Origin: JAEUMD01 sp050250815
GTDB lineage: Bacteria; Pseudomonadota; Alphaproteobacteria; Rhizobiales; Hyphomicrobiaceae
Length of the DNA stretch: 21,405 nucleotides
Direction: 5' to 3'
Assembly (NCBI GenBank): GCA_050250815.1
Contig: JBFWNY010000049.1
Coordinates: 1-21,405, forward strand
Position numbers and translations under genes: made by a program. Of this stretch, positions 7,144 to 16,058 are shown piece by piece; the stretch's first letter is position 1; every line of letters starts with the position of its first letter. Below the pieces are notes generated by a model that worked only from the letters and a program-made list of their open reading frames with translations, had not been told where the DNA came from and searched no databases.

Positions 7144-9012
7144 ATGAAATTCATGCATTCGGTCTCAAGGGCGCTGGTGGCCGGCGCATTGGTGCTCGTG
7201 GCGGCACCGCTATGGCCAGCGTCCGCCGCGGCCGAAGGCGCGCGCCGTCACCATGGCTTGTCCCTGCTCGGCGAGCCGAAGATGGCACCTGATTTCAAGC
7301 ACTTCGATTGGGTGAGCCCGAATGCGCCGAAGGGCGGGCGCCTCAGGATGTGGGATCTGGGTGGGTTCGACAGCCTCAATCCGTTCTCGGTCAAGGGCGA
7401 TTCCGCAACGGGCCTGCAACTCGTCTACGATTCCCTCATGACCTCCAACCAGGACGAACCGTCCTCGGAATACGGGCTCATCGCGGAATGGGTGAGCTAC
7501 CCGGACGATTACTCATCGGCCACATTCAAGCTGCGCGAGGGCGCACGGTTCCACGACGGCAAGCCGATCGCTCCGGAGGACGTGATCTTCTCCCTCGATG
7601 CGCTGAAGCGTGCGCACCCGCGGCAGGCCTTCTACTACAAGAACGTGACCAAGGCGGAGAAGACGGGCGACCGCGAAGTGACCTTCTATTTCGACATGAA
7701 GGGCAACCGCGAGCTGCCGCACATCATGGGCCAGCTCAACGTGCTGCCCAAGCACTTCTGGGAAGGCACAGGCGCCGACGGGCAGCCGCGCGACATCACG
7801 AAATCCACGATGGAGGTGCCGCTGGGATCCGGCCCCTACCGGATCAAGTCCGTCGATCCCGGCCGCGGACTCGTCTACGAGCGCGTCAAGGACTACTGGG
7901 CCGCCGAGGTCCCATCAGTAAAGGGCCAGTGGAACTTCGACGAAATCGACTACACCTACTATCGCGATGCGACGCCGGCGTTCGAAGCCTTCAAGAACGG
8001 CGACATCGACGTGTGGTTCGAGTCGAGCGCCAACCGTTGGGCGACGCAATACACGTTCGACGCGGTCAACAAGGGCTGGGTGAAGAAGGAAGCGTTGAAG
8101 CATGGCCGCGTCGGCGTCATGCAGGCCTTCACGCTCAATACGCGGCGCGATCAGTTCAAGGACCCGCGTGTCCGCCAGGCCTTCAACCTCGCTTTCGACT
8201 TCGACTCCCTCAACAAGAACCTGTTCTACGGGCTCTACATCCGGGTCGGAAGCTATTTTGCGAATTCGGAGCTCGCTGCGCGCGGTCTGCCCGAGGGACG
8301 GGAACTCGAGATCCTCAACACCGTGAAGGATGAAGTTCCCGCCGAGGTGTTCACGACCGAGTGGAAGAACCCGCAGGCGACGACGCAGCTCGATCACCGC
8401 AAGAACATGCGCGAGGCGATGCGTCTGCTGCAGGAAGCCGGGTGGACGCTGAAGAGCGGCGTGCTCTCCGACAAGGCCGGCAATCCCCTGCGCGCGGAGT
8501 TCCTTCTCGTTCAGCCCGACTTCGAGCGCATCGTGCTGCCCTATATAGAGGACCTGAAGAAGATCGGCATCAGCGCCAGCATCCGCATCGTCGATACCTC
8601 TCAGTACAAGCGCCGTGTGGACGACTTCGACTATGACGTCATCGTCGACAGCTTCGCCCAGTCGCACTCGCCGGGCAACGAGCAGCGCGACTTCTGGGGC
8701 TCAGCCGCAGCCGACAGGCCAGGCAGCAACAACACCGCTGGAATCAAGAACAAGGCCATCGACAAACTCATCGAACGGGTTATCGCGGCGACCGACCGCG
8801 AGGACCTTGTCGCCGCCACACGCGCACTCGACCGTGTGCTGTTGTGGAACCACTACGTCGTGCCGCAATGGTTCTATCCCTTCGACCGCGTTGCCTGGTG
8901 GGACAAGCTCGCCCAGCCGCAACGCCTGCCCTCGCAGGTTCCAGGCGTGATCCCGTCCTGGTACTTCGACCCGCAGAAGGAGCAGGCCCTCAAGGCAGCC
9001 CGGGGACGCTGA
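7144..9012 (+). CDS. yejA1: YejA-type peptide ABC transporter substrate-binding protein, copy 1
   Basis: A 622-residue extracellular solute-binding protein of family 5 (SBP_bac_5). The ATG at 7144 follows a GGAGAAGAG ribosome-binding stretch; a GTG at 7114 is an unlikely earlier start. A Sec signal peptide (1 to about 32, ending ASAAAEG) precedes HHGLSLLGEPKM and the fold-wide motif VPLGSGPYRI; NTRRDQFKDPRVRQAFNLAF and FDFDSLNKNLFYGLY are characteristic of the YejA branch. It would capture peptides in the periplasm and hand them to YejBEF. It is the first gene of a five-gene operon, with a second homologue four bases downstream. Relatives import oligopeptides, microcin C or murein peptides; the ligand here is not readable from sequence. 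Confidence 0.92.
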   Translation: MKFMHSVSRALVAGALVLVAAPLWPASAAAEGARRHHGLSLLGEPKMAPDFKHFDWVSPNAPKGGRLRMWDLGGFDSLNPFSVKGDSATGLQLVYDSLMTSNQDEPSSEYGLIAEWVSYPDDYSSATFKLREGARFHDGKPIAPEDVIFSLDALKRAHPRQAFYYKNVTKAEKTGDREVTFYFDMKGNRELPHIMGQLNVLPKHFWEGTGADGQPRDITKSTMEVPLGSGPYRIKSVDPGRGLVYERVKDYWAAEVPSVKGQWNFDEIDYTYYRDATPAFEAFKNGDIDVWFESSANRWATQYTFDAVNKGWVKKEALKHGRVGVMQAFTLNTRRDQFKDPRVRQAFNLAFDFDSLNKNLFYGLYIRVGSYFANSELAARGLPEGRELEILNTVKDEVPAEVFTTEWKNPQATTQLDHRKNMREAMRLLQEAGWTLKSGVLSDKAGNPLRAEFLLVQPDFERIVLPYIEDLKKIGISASIRIVDTSQYKRRVDDFDYDVIVDSFAQSHSPGNEQRDFWGSAAADRPGSNNTAGIKNKAIDKLIERVIAATDREDLVAATRALDRVLLWNHYVVPQWFYPFDRVAWWDKLAQPQRLPSQVPGVIPSWYFDPQKEQALKAARGR

Positions 9013-9016
9013 CAAG

Positions 9017-10897
9017 ATGATGAGCTTCGACAGGCGCCGCGCGCGCCGGGCTTACGTGGTAACCGGCACTCATAACGCAGGTCTGCTGAGTGCGCTGGCT
9101 GCGATCCTGCTCGGGCTTGGCGCGGCCACCACCGCCTGCGCGAGCGAGGCCCGGCATGGGCTTTCAACCTTCGGCGTGCTCAAGTACCCGGCCGACTTCC
9201 AGCACTTCGACTACGTCGATCCGGCTGCGCCCAAAGGCGGACGGCTGTCCATGATCGGCAGCGCGGGTCGCATCACGTTCGACAGCTTCAACAACTTCAT
9301 CCTCAAGGGTGATGCCGCGCAGGGCCTGGAGTATCTGTTCGACAGCCTGATGACGCCGGCTGGTGACGAGCCCGATGCCATGTACGGCCTGATCGCCAGC
9401 TCCGCCGAAGTCGCCGACGACCGTATGTCGGTAACGTTCAAGCTTCGGCCCGAGGCGCGCTTCTCCGATGGGACGCCGGTGACGGCCGAGGACGTGGCCT
9501 TCTCGTTCGAGGCGCTGAAGACCAAGGGGCACCCCACCTATGCGCTGTCGCTTCGCGATGTCGAGACCGCAACAGCAGTCGATCTGCTGACCATTCGCTA
9601 CACCTTCAAGGGCAATCTGGTACGCGATCTGCCGCTCACGGTGGCCGGTCTGCCCGTGCTGTCGAAGGCATACTACGCAACGCGCGCCTTCGACCAGACG
9701 ACGCTGGAGCCGCCACTCGGTTCAGGGCCATATCGGATCGCCGACCACAAACCCGGAACCTTCGTGCTTTACAAGCGCCGCGACGACTACTGGGCAAAGG
9801 ATCGGCCCGTCAATCGCGGCCGCTTCAACTTCGACGAACTGAAATACGAGTACTACCGCGACCGCACGGCGGAGCTGACAGCGCTGAAGGCGGGCACCTT
9901 CGATTTTCGCGAGGAGTTCACGTCCGTCGACTGGGCGACGGCCTACGACGTGCCGGCGGTGCGCCAAGGACGACTGAAGAAGGAAACGCTACCCGACGAG
10001 ACGCCATCGGGTGCCCAGGGCTTCTTCATCAACACGCGCCGCGACAAATTCAAGGACGTGCGGGTGCGCAAGGCGCTTGGCCTCGCCTTCGACTTCGAGT
10101 GGACCAACAAGAACCTGTTTTTCGGTCTCTACGAGCGCACGGCTAGCTACTTCGAGAATTCCGGCCTAAAGGCCGAAGGCACACCGAGCACCGCCGAGCT
10201 TGCGCTGCTCGAGCCGCACCGCGACAAGCTGCCGCCGGAGGTCTTCGGCGAGCCCGTCAAGCCGCCGCTGACGGATGGCTCCGGAACTGATCGCAAGCTG
10301 CTGCGTGAGGCCGCGCGGCTGCTCGATGAGGCCGGTTGGAAGCAGGACGGCGCGGTGCGTACCAACGCCAAGGGCGAGCGGCTGACGGTGGAGATCCTGA
10401 TTTTCTCGCCGTCCTTCGAGCGCATCATTGCGCCCTACCTCAAGAACCTGCGCGCTATCGGCATCGAGGCGGACATGCGCCGCGTCGATCCGGCCCAATA
10501 TGAGCGGCGCGTGAAGTCGTTCGACTTCGATCTGACGACACAGCGCTACTCAATGCGATTGACCCCCGGTATCGAGCTGAAGAATTTTTGGGGCTCGGAT
10601 GCGGCCCAAACCGACGGCAGCTACAATCTTGCCGGCATTGCCGACCCGGTGGTCGATGCGCTCATCGAGAAGGTGGTTGCGGCCAGTTCGCGCGATGATC
10701 TGAAGTCGGCGACGCGAGCCATCGATCGCGTACTCAGGGCCTCGTACTACTGGGTGCCGCACTGGTACAAGGCAGCCCATAACATCGCCTATTGGGATAA
10801 ATTCTCCCGACCAGCTTTGAAGCCGAAGTATAGTCGCGGTGTTATTGACACGTGGTGGTACGACGCCAAGAAGGCGCAGGGCCTGAAAGTCCCGTAG
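9017..10897 (+). CDS. yejA2: YejA-type substrate-binding protein, copy 2 (tandem paralogue)
   Basis: A 626-residue paralogue of the preceding protein, beginning four bases after its stop. A basic N terminus (FDRRRARRAY) and a hydrophobic core lead to a signal-peptidase site near TACA-SEA; the cysteine there is not in a good lipobox. It shares FQHFDYVDPAAPKGG, PPLGSGPYRI, NTRRDKFKDVRVRKALGLAF and TNKNLFFGLY with copy 1, but differs clearly through the ligand-binding lobes, so the two probably recognise different ligands while using one permease. In Agrobacterium a dedicated binding protein (YepA) lets YejBEF import muropeptides; one of these two copies may have that role. Which one cannot be told by eye. 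Confidence 0.92.
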   Translation: MMSFDRRRARRAYVVTGTHNAGLLSALAAILLGLGAATTACASEARHGLSTFGVLKYPADFQHFDYVDPAAPKGGRLSMIGSAGRITFDSFNNFILKGDAAQGLEYLFDSLMTPAGDEPDAMYGLIASSAEVADDRMSVTFKLRPEARFSDGTPVTAEDVAFSFEALKTKGHPTYALSLRDVETATAVDLLTIRYTFKGNLVRDLPLTVAGLPVLSKAYYATRAFDQTTLEPPLGSGPYRIADHKPGTFVLYKRRDDYWAKDRPVNRGRFNFDELKYEYYRDRTAELTALKAGTFDFREEFTSVDWATAYDVPAVRQGRLKKETLPDETPSGAQGFFINTRRDKFKDVRVRKALGLAFDFEWTNKNLFFGLYERTASYFENSGLKAEGTPSTAELALLEPHRDKLPPEVFGEPVKPPLTDGSGTDRKLLREAARLLDEAGWKQDGAVRTNAKGERLTVEILIFSPSFERIIAPYLKNLRAIGIEADMRRVDPAQYERRVKSFDFDLTTQRYSMRLTPGIELKNFWGSDAAQTDGSYNLAGIADPVVDALIEKVVAASSRDDLKSATRAIDRVLRASYYWVPHWYKAAHNIAYWDKFSRPALKPKYSRGVIDTWWYDAKKAQGLKVP

Positions 10898-10937
10898 GCC
10901 GCGTGGCCGGAATCTTTGCCTGGGAGCGGATGACGCG

Positions 10938-12059
10938 ATGGGTGCCTATCTTCTCAAGCGGGTGCTTCTGATCTTGCCGACCATGCTCGGCATCATGGCC
11001 ATCAGCTTCGTCATCGTGCAGTTCGCACCCGGCGGCCCGGTCGAGCGCGTCATCGCCCAGCTCACGGGCACGGGCGTACAAGCAACGGAGCGCATCTCCG
11101 GGGCGGGCGGCGACGGCTTCTCGGGACAAGCCGGCCAGAACCCTTCCGGCCAGAACATGGCCGACCCGATGACGTCCAAGTACCGGGGCGCGCAGGGCCT
11201 CGACCCGGAGTTCATCAGGAGCCTGGAAAAGCAGTTCGGCTTCGATAAGCCGGCGCATGAGCGCTTCTTCCTGATGATGAAAAACTACCTGACCTTCGAC
11301 TTCGGCAAGAGCTACTTCCGCGACACGTCCGTGCTCGAACTCATATGGGAAAAGCTGCCCGTCTCGATCTCCCTCGGGCTGTGGATGACCCTGCTCACCT
11401 ACCTCATCTCGATCCCGCTCGGCATCCGCAAGGCTGTCAAGGACGGCGAACCCTTCGATACGTGGACGAGCGGCTTCCTTGTGCTGGGCTATGCGGTGCC
11501 GGGCTTTCTCGTCGCCGTGCTGCTCCTGGTCGTCTTTGCTGGCTCTTCGTTTTTCCAGTGGTTCCCCTCGCGAGGTCTGACGTCCGAAAATTGGGACCAG
11601 CTCAGCACAGTGGGCAAGATCGCGGACTACTTCTGGCACCTCACCCTGCCGCTCATCGCCATGGGGCTAGGCGCCTTCACCACCATGACGTTCCTTACGA
11701 AGAACTCGTTTCTCGATGAGATCCGCAAGCAATACGTGATCACTGCGCGCGCCAAGGGCCTTTCCGAGCGCGAAGTGCTCTACGGGCACGTCTTCCGCAA
11801 CGCCATGCTGCTCATCATTGCGGGCTTCCCCGGAGCGTTCATCTCCGCGTTCTTCTCCGGCAGCCTGCTCATCGAAACCATCTTCTCGCTCGACGGCCTC
11901 GGCCTGCTGAGCTTCGAATCGATCATCAACCGCGACTATCCCGTGGTCTTCGCCACGCTCTACATCTTCTCCCTCGTCGGCCTCGTCGTGAACCTCGTAT
12001 CGGACTTCATTTACACGATCGTCGACCCCCGCATCGACTTCGAGAGCCGGGAGGTCTGA
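10938..12059 (+). CDS. yejB: Microcin C/peptide ABC transporter permease YejB
   Basis: A 373-residue inner-membrane permease. The N-terminal segment AYLLKRVLLILPTMLGIMAI is the usual first helix, followed by the long periplasmic insert typical of YejB (about residues 35-95, with YRGAQGLDPEFI and QFGFDKPAHERFF). LPVSISLGLWMTLLTYLISI, SIPLGIRKAV and the coupling EAA loop (EIRKQYVITARAKGL, about 259-273) agree closely with E. coli YejB as I remember it, and the C terminus DPRIDFESREV is the expected end. It pairs with YejE to form the channel. The ribosome-binding site GGGAGCGGA lies 7-11 bases upstream, 40 bases after yejA2. Confidence 0.95.
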   Translation: MGAYLLKRVLLILPTMLGIMAISFVIVQFAPGGPVERVIAQLTGTGVQATERISGAGGDGFSGQAGQNPSGQNMADPMTSKYRGAQGLDPEFIRSLEKQFGFDKPAHERFFLMMKNYLTFDFGKSYFRDTSVLELIWEKLPVSISLGLWMTLLTYLISIPLGIRKAVKDGEPFDTWTSGFLVLGYAVPGFLVAVLLLVVFAGSSFFQWFPSRGLTSENWDQLSTVGKIADYFWHLTLPLIAMGLGAFTTMTFLTKNSFLDEIRKQYVITARAKGLSEREVLYGHVFRNAMLLIIAGFPGAFISAFFSGSLLIETIFSLDGLGLLSFESIINRDYPVVFATLYIFSLVGLVVNLVSDFIYTIVDPRIDFESREV

Positions 12060-12062
12060 GGC

Positions 12063-13283
12063 ATGGATGCCGAGCTGAAGCCGCGCGAGGCCCGACAGCC
12101 TGCAGTCCAACGTGCGGGCGCAGGGCGCAATGTTCCCGGCAGGCTGCGCTCCTGGCTGCGAGAAGCCTTCACGCTGTCACCGATCAACCGCAGGCGGTGG
12201 GAGAACTTCAAGGCGAACCGCCGCGGCTACTGGAGCCTTTGGCTGTTCCTGGCGCTGTTCGTCGTCTCCCTGTTCGCTGACTTCATCGCCAACGACAAGC
12301 CCATCCTCGTGCGTTACAAGGGCGAACTGTTGTCGCCCGTCCTCGTCGATTATCCCGAAGCCAAGTTCGGTGGCTTCCTGGCCGTCACCGACTACAAGGA
12401 CCCGGTGATCCTCGATGAGATCCAGGCGAACGGCTGGATGCTGTGGCCGCCCATCCGCTATTCCTATGACACGATCAACAAGGACTACCCGCGCCGCAAA
12501 AACGCTGAGGGGCTGTGCCTTGGTTATCCCGCACCGCCGCCCTGGGCTTCCGATGCGCCGCTCTGCGAGGCAACACCGGAGCAGATGGCGCGCTACAAGC
12601 AGCTCGGCAACACCAACTGGCTCGGCCTCGACAACCAGGGCCGCGACGTCGTTGCCCGCGTGATCTACGGCTTCCGCATCTCAATTCTGTTCGGCCTGCT
12701 GCTCACTGCATTTTCTTCTGTCATTGGCGTTGCCGCTGGCGCCGTGCAGGGCTACTTCGGCGGTAAGGTCGATCTCTTCCTTCAGCGTTTCCTCGAGATC
12801 TGGTCGGCCATCCCCTACCTTTATGTTTTGCTGATCATCTCCTCGGTACTCGTGCCGGGCTTCTGGACGCTGCTTGGTGTGCTGCTGCTGTTCTCCTGGA
12901 CCGCGCTCGTGGGCGTGGTGCGCGCCGAATTCCTGCGCGCGCGCAATTTCGAGTACGTCAAGGCAGCGCGGGCACTCGGGCTTTCCGACTCCAAAATCAT
13001 GGTCAAGCACCTGCTGCCCAATGCCATGGTGGCGACGTTGACGTTCATGCCGTTCCTTCTGTCCGGTTCGATTTCAGCCCTGACCGCGCTGGACTTCCTG
13101 GGCCTCGGCCTGCCGCCCGGATCGCCGTCGCTGGGCGAGTTGCTCCTGCAGGGCAAGAAGCATCTGGAGGCGCCCTGGCTCGGGCTCACCGGCTTCTTCA
13201 CCGTGGCCATCATGCTGTCGCTTCTCATCTTCATCGGCGAGGCCGTGCGCGATGCGCTCGACCCGCGCAAGACCTACCGCTAG
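12063..13283 (+). CDS. yejE: Microcin C/peptide ABC transporter permease YejE
   Basis: A 406-residue permease, the partner of YejB. After a variable 35-residue lead, LSPINRRRWENFKANRRGYW and ANDKPILVRYKG match the YejE N terminus. The EAA coupling loop is EFLRARNFEYVKAARALGL, followed by LLPNAMVATLTFMPF, and the protein ends IGEAVRDALDPRKTYR. It is longer than E. coli YejE (about 340 residues, from memory), partly because of an insert around residues 140-180 containing two cysteines (GLCLGYPAPPPW and APLCEATPEQ). Its start is three bases after the yejB stop with GGGAGG (12049-12054) eight bases upstream, so the two are tightly coupled. Confidence 0.95.
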   Translation: MDAELKPREARQPAVQRAGAGRNVPGRLRSWLREAFTLSPINRRRWENFKANRRGYWSLWLFLALFVVSLFADFIANDKPILVRYKGELLSPVLVDYPEAKFGGFLAVTDYKDPVILDEIQANGWMLWPPIRYSYDTINKDYPRRKNAEGLCLGYPAPPPWASDAPLCEATPEQMARYKQLGNTNWLGLDNQGRDVVARVIYGFRISILFGLLLTAFSSVIGVAAGAVQGYFGGKVDLFLQRFLEIWSAIPYLYVLLIISSVLVPGFWTLLGVLLLFSWTALVGVVRAEFLRARNFEYVKAARALGLSDSKIMVKHLLPNAMVATLTFMPFLLSGSISALTALDFLGLGLPPGSPSLGELLLQGKKHLEAPWLGLTGFFTVAIMLSLLIFIGEAVRDALDPRKTYR

Positions 13284-13286
13284 GAG
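13281..13286 (+). promoter_or_regulatory. Ribosome-binding site overlapping the yejE stop
   Basis: TAGGAG includes the yejE stop codon TAG and lies seven bases before the ATG at 13294. It selects that ATG over the longer open frame beginning at 13252 and couples yejF translation to yejE. Confidence 0.6.
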
Positions 13287-13293
13287 CGCGACG

Positions 13294-14925
13294 ATGTCCG
13301 CCGAGACACTCGTTCAGGTGCGCGACCTCTCTGTCGCCTTCGGCAAAGGCGATGCGCGCACGCTGGCGGTCGATCACGTGTCGTTTCGCATCAACCGCGG
13401 CGAGACCGTGGCGCTGGTCGGCGAATCGGGCTCGGGTAAGACCGTCTCGGCACTTTCGATCCTACGCCTTCTGCCTTACCCGGCCGCCTCGCATCCATCG
13501 GGCAAGATCTTCTTCGAAGGCGCAGACCTGCTGTCGATCCCTCAGACGCAGATGCGCTCGATCCGGGGCGACCGCATCTCGATCATCTTCCAGGAGCCGA
13601 TGACCTCACTCAACCCGCTACACACGATCGAGCGGCAGGTTGGCGAAGTCTTGAAGCTGCATCGCGGAATGGACGAGGCGGCAGCGCGCCAGCGCGTGCT
13701 CGAGCTGCTGCACAAGGTTGGTATCCGCGATCCGGAAAAGCGCCTCACCGCATATCCTCACGAGCTGTCGGGAGGCCAGCGCCAGCGCGTCATGATCGCC
13801 ATGGCACTCGCCAACGAACCGGATCTGCTGATCGCAGACGAGCCGACCACGGCGCTCGACGTCACCATCCAAGCCCAGATCCTGGAGCTGCTCGTAGAGC
13901 TCCAGAAGGAGATGGGCATGGCGATGCTGCTCATCACCCATGATCTAGGCATCGTCCGCAAGATGGCCGAGCGCGTCTACGTCATGAAGCAGGGCCGCAT
14001 CGTCGAGGAAGGGCGCATGGCGGAAGTGTTTGCCAATCCGCGCCACGAATACACGCGCCATCTCATCAATGCCGAGCCCAAGGGCGAGCCACCGCGCGAG
14101 GACTCCTCGCGGCCCGTGGTGCTGCAGGCTGACGACCTCAAGGTCTGGTTCCCGATCAAGGCCGGCCTGTTGAGGCGCACGGTCGACCACGTCAAGGCGG
14201 TGGATGGCCTAACACTCAAACTGCGCGCCGGCCAGACGCTGGGCGTGGTCGGCGAATCCGGTTCCGGCAAGACTACGCTGGGCCTGGCGCTGCTTCGGCT
14301 TGTGTCCTCACAGGGCCCCATCGCCTACGTCGGCCAGCGCATCGACGGCCTCAATCAGAAGCAGATGCGCCCGCTGCGCAAGCAGATGCAGATCGTTTTC
14401 CAGGACCCCTACGGCTCGCTGTCGCCGCGCCTGTCGGTTGGTCAGATCATCGAGGAAGGCCTCATCATCCAGCAGCCGCAGCTCACCTACGAGGAGCGCA
14501 GGTCGAAGGTCGGTGCCGCGCTGACAGAGGTCGGGCTCGACGCCAACACGCAGGACCGCTACCCGCACGAGTTTTCCGGCGGCCAGCGCCAGCGCATCGC
14601 GATTGCGCGCGCCATGGTGCTGGAGCCCCGCTTCGTCATGCTCGACGAACCGACGAGCGCACTCGACATGAGCGTTCAGGCTCAGATCGTCGACCTCTTG
14701 CGCGACCTGCAGCGCCGTCATGACCTCGCCTACCTGTTCATCAGCCACGACCTGAAGGTGGTGCGCGCGCTGTCCAATTACGTGATCGTCATGCGCAATG
14801 GAAAGGTCGTCGAGGAAGGCCCGTCGGAGCAGGTCTTCACCGCGCCGCGCGAAGAATACACGCGGGCATTGCTCGCGGCCGCTTTCGACGTGGCCGTCAG
14901 GCATTCGGATACTCTGGCATCCTAG
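13294..14925 (+). CDS. yejF: Peptide ABC transporter ATP-binding protein YejF (two fused ATPase domains)
   Basis: A 543-residue cytoplasmic ATPase with two complete nucleotide-binding domains in one chain, the arrangement expected of YejF. The first has Walker A GESGSGKT (43-50), Q-loop FQEPMTSLNPLH, signature LSGGQRQR (158-165) and Walker B LLIADEPTTALD. The second has GESGSGKTT (320-328), FQDPYGSLSPRL, signature FSGGQRQR (427-434) and VMLDEPTSALD. Both H-loops (ITHD, ISHD) are present, so both sites look competent. It drives import through YejBE and ends the transporter operon. The next gene (GST) starts 29 bases later on the same strand with no hairpin between, so co-transcription is possible. 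Confidence 0.95.
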   Translation: MSAETLVQVRDLSVAFGKGDARTLAVDHVSFRINRGETVALVGESGSGKTVSALSILRLLPYPAASHPSGKIFFEGADLLSIPQTQMRSIRGDRISIIFQEPMTSLNPLHTIERQVGEVLKLHRGMDEAAARQRVLELLHKVGIRDPEKRLTAYPHELSGGQRQRVMIAMALANEPDLLIADEPTTALDVTIQAQILELLVELQKEMGMAMLLITHDLGIVRKMAERVYVMKQGRIVEEGRMAEVFANPRHEYTRHLINAEPKGEPPREDSSRPVVLQADDLKVWFPIKAGLLRRTVDHVKAVDGLTLKLRAGQTLGVVGESGSGKTTLGLALLRLVSSQGPIAYVGQRIDGLNQKQMRPLRKQMQIVFQDPYGSLSPRLSVGQIIEEGLIIQQPQLTYEERRSKVGAALTEVGLDANTQDRYPHEFSGGQRQRIAIARAMVLEPRFVMLDEPTSALDMSVQAQIVDLLRDLQRRHDLAYLFISHDLKVVRALSNYVIVMRNGKVVEEGPSEQVFTAPREEYTRALLAAAFDVAVRHSDTLAS

Positions 14926-14954
14926 TCGCTGGCATCGGATATGGAGTTGATCGC

Positions 14955-15584
14955 ATGACGGGTAGGCTCACGCTGCATCACTGGGCGCCGTCACGGTCCA
15001 TGACCGCGCGCTGGATGCTCGAGGAAATCGGCGAGCCGTACGACGTCGTCCTCGTTGACATTGGAGCCGGTGAACAGCTGACGCCGGCGTATCGCAGCAT
15101 CAACCCGATGGGCAAGGTGCCAACCCTCGTGCATGGCGACTCCGTCGTGACGGAGACGGCTGCGATCTGCTGTTATCTGGCCGACGCCTTTCCCGCGGCT
15201 GGCCTCGCGCCGAAGCTCGATGACCCCGCGCGCGGGCCATATCTCAAGTGGCTCTTCTACATGCCGAGCTGCATGGAGCCCGCAATCGTTCAGAAGGCCA
15301 TGGGCTGGCCGGAGGGACGGCGGTCCACGCTGGGATGGGGTAGTCTCGACGACGTCGTCGCCACGCTCGATCTGGCACTCGATGGCGAGGCCTTTGTCGT
15401 CGGCGACAGGTTCACCGCGGCCGACGTAGTGGTCGGCGCCGGCATTCGATGGGGCCTGCAGTTCGGCCTGCTGCCCGAGCGAGAAAGCTTCCGTCGCTAC
15501 GCCGACAAACTCGGCGAGCGCCCGGCCTTGCAGCGCCAGATGGCGGCGGATCAAGTTCTCATGGATGCCCGGACCGCCTCATGA
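14955..15584 (+). CDS. Glutathione S-transferase family protein
   Basis: A 209-residue cytosolic GST fold. The N-terminal thioredoxin-like domain (about 4-79) contains SRSMTARW (13-20), where a Ser is the likely glutathione-activating residue, the cis-proline loop GKVPTLV (53-59) and the glutathione-contact stretch TETAAICCYL (66-75). The all-helical C-terminal domain has the N-capping box DRFTAADVV (151-159). GGAG lies eight bases before the ATG. The substrate is unknown. It follows yejF closely and its stop overlaps the next start in ATGA, so it is co-translated with an unrecognised protein. This could be a detoxification or a glutathione-dependent lyase/reductase activity. Confidence 0.88.
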   Translation: MTGRLTLHHWAPSRSMTARWMLEEIGEPYDVVLVDIGAGEQLTPAYRSINPMGKVPTLVHGDSVVTETAAICCYLADAFPAAGLAPKLDDPARGPYLKWLFYMPSCMEPAIVQKAMGWPEGRRSTLGWGSLDDVVATLDLALDGEAFVVGDRFTAADVVVGAGIRWGLQFGLLPERESFRRYADKLGERPALQRQMAADQVLMDARTAS

Positions 15585-16054
15585 CCATCGACGACCGTTA
15601 TCGCGCGCAGCTGCAGTCGGCGATCGCTGCTCTCCGCTACTGGATGCCCGAAATCGCCGACGTGGCAGCGATCCGCGAAACCGATTCCACCGACTACTGG
15701 CGGCTTTCCGTAACACCGAACCTGCGCGCGCAGTGTCCGTTCGAGTTCGTGCTGCGCACAGACGGGCAGCATGACATCACGATCGCCGATGAAATCTACG
15801 AGGATATGGAGACGGTCGACCTCGACCTCTTCCTTGCTCTGGCGACCGCCATCGCCAACGGCCACGTCATTCAGAGGACAGCGCGGACGGAGGCGACCGG
15901 CACGCCGCTGTGGGTCGAAACAATTGTCACTCTCGCGGATGGACGAACCTGGACGCGGCGTCGCTTCATCGAGCGGATGCTCGAAGGCACAGCCGATGGC
16001 GTTCTCCTGCACGATGGGCACTTCCTGCCCTTCCACCGCGTGCACGCTGCGTGA
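15581..16054 (+). CDS. Unrecognised 157-residue protein coupled to GST
   Basis: I do not recognise this family. The start is the ATG at 15581, which shares ATGA with the GST stop and indicates translational coupling. The protein is acidic in its middle (IADEIYEDMETVDLDLF, 68-84), soluble in appearance, without signal peptide or membrane segment, and has one cysteine (Cys52). Landmarks are YWMPEIADVAAIRETDS (20-36), YWRLSVTPN (39-47), a Trp/Arg-rich stretch GRTWTRRRFIERM (121-133) and HDGHFLPFHRVH (144-155). The mixed strand/helix look suggests a small alpha/beta domain. Its stop is only four bases from the stop of the convergent zinc-ribbon gene. Codon usage looks like that of its neighbours, so I judge it a real gene. 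Confidence 0.75.
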   Translation: MTIDDRYRAQLQSAIAALRYWMPEIADVAAIRETDSTDYWRLSVTPNLRAQCPFEFVLRTDGQHDITIADEIYEDMETVDLDLFLALATAIANGHVIQRTARTEATGTPLWVETIVTLADGRTWTRRRFIERMLEGTADGVLLHDGHFLPFHRVHAA

Positions 16055-16058
16055 GGCG

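Noticed and set aside
10842..11639. Minus-strand open frame opposite yejB
   Set aside because: yejB is certain; the reverse frame shows only His/Glu/Arg-rich shadow sequence.
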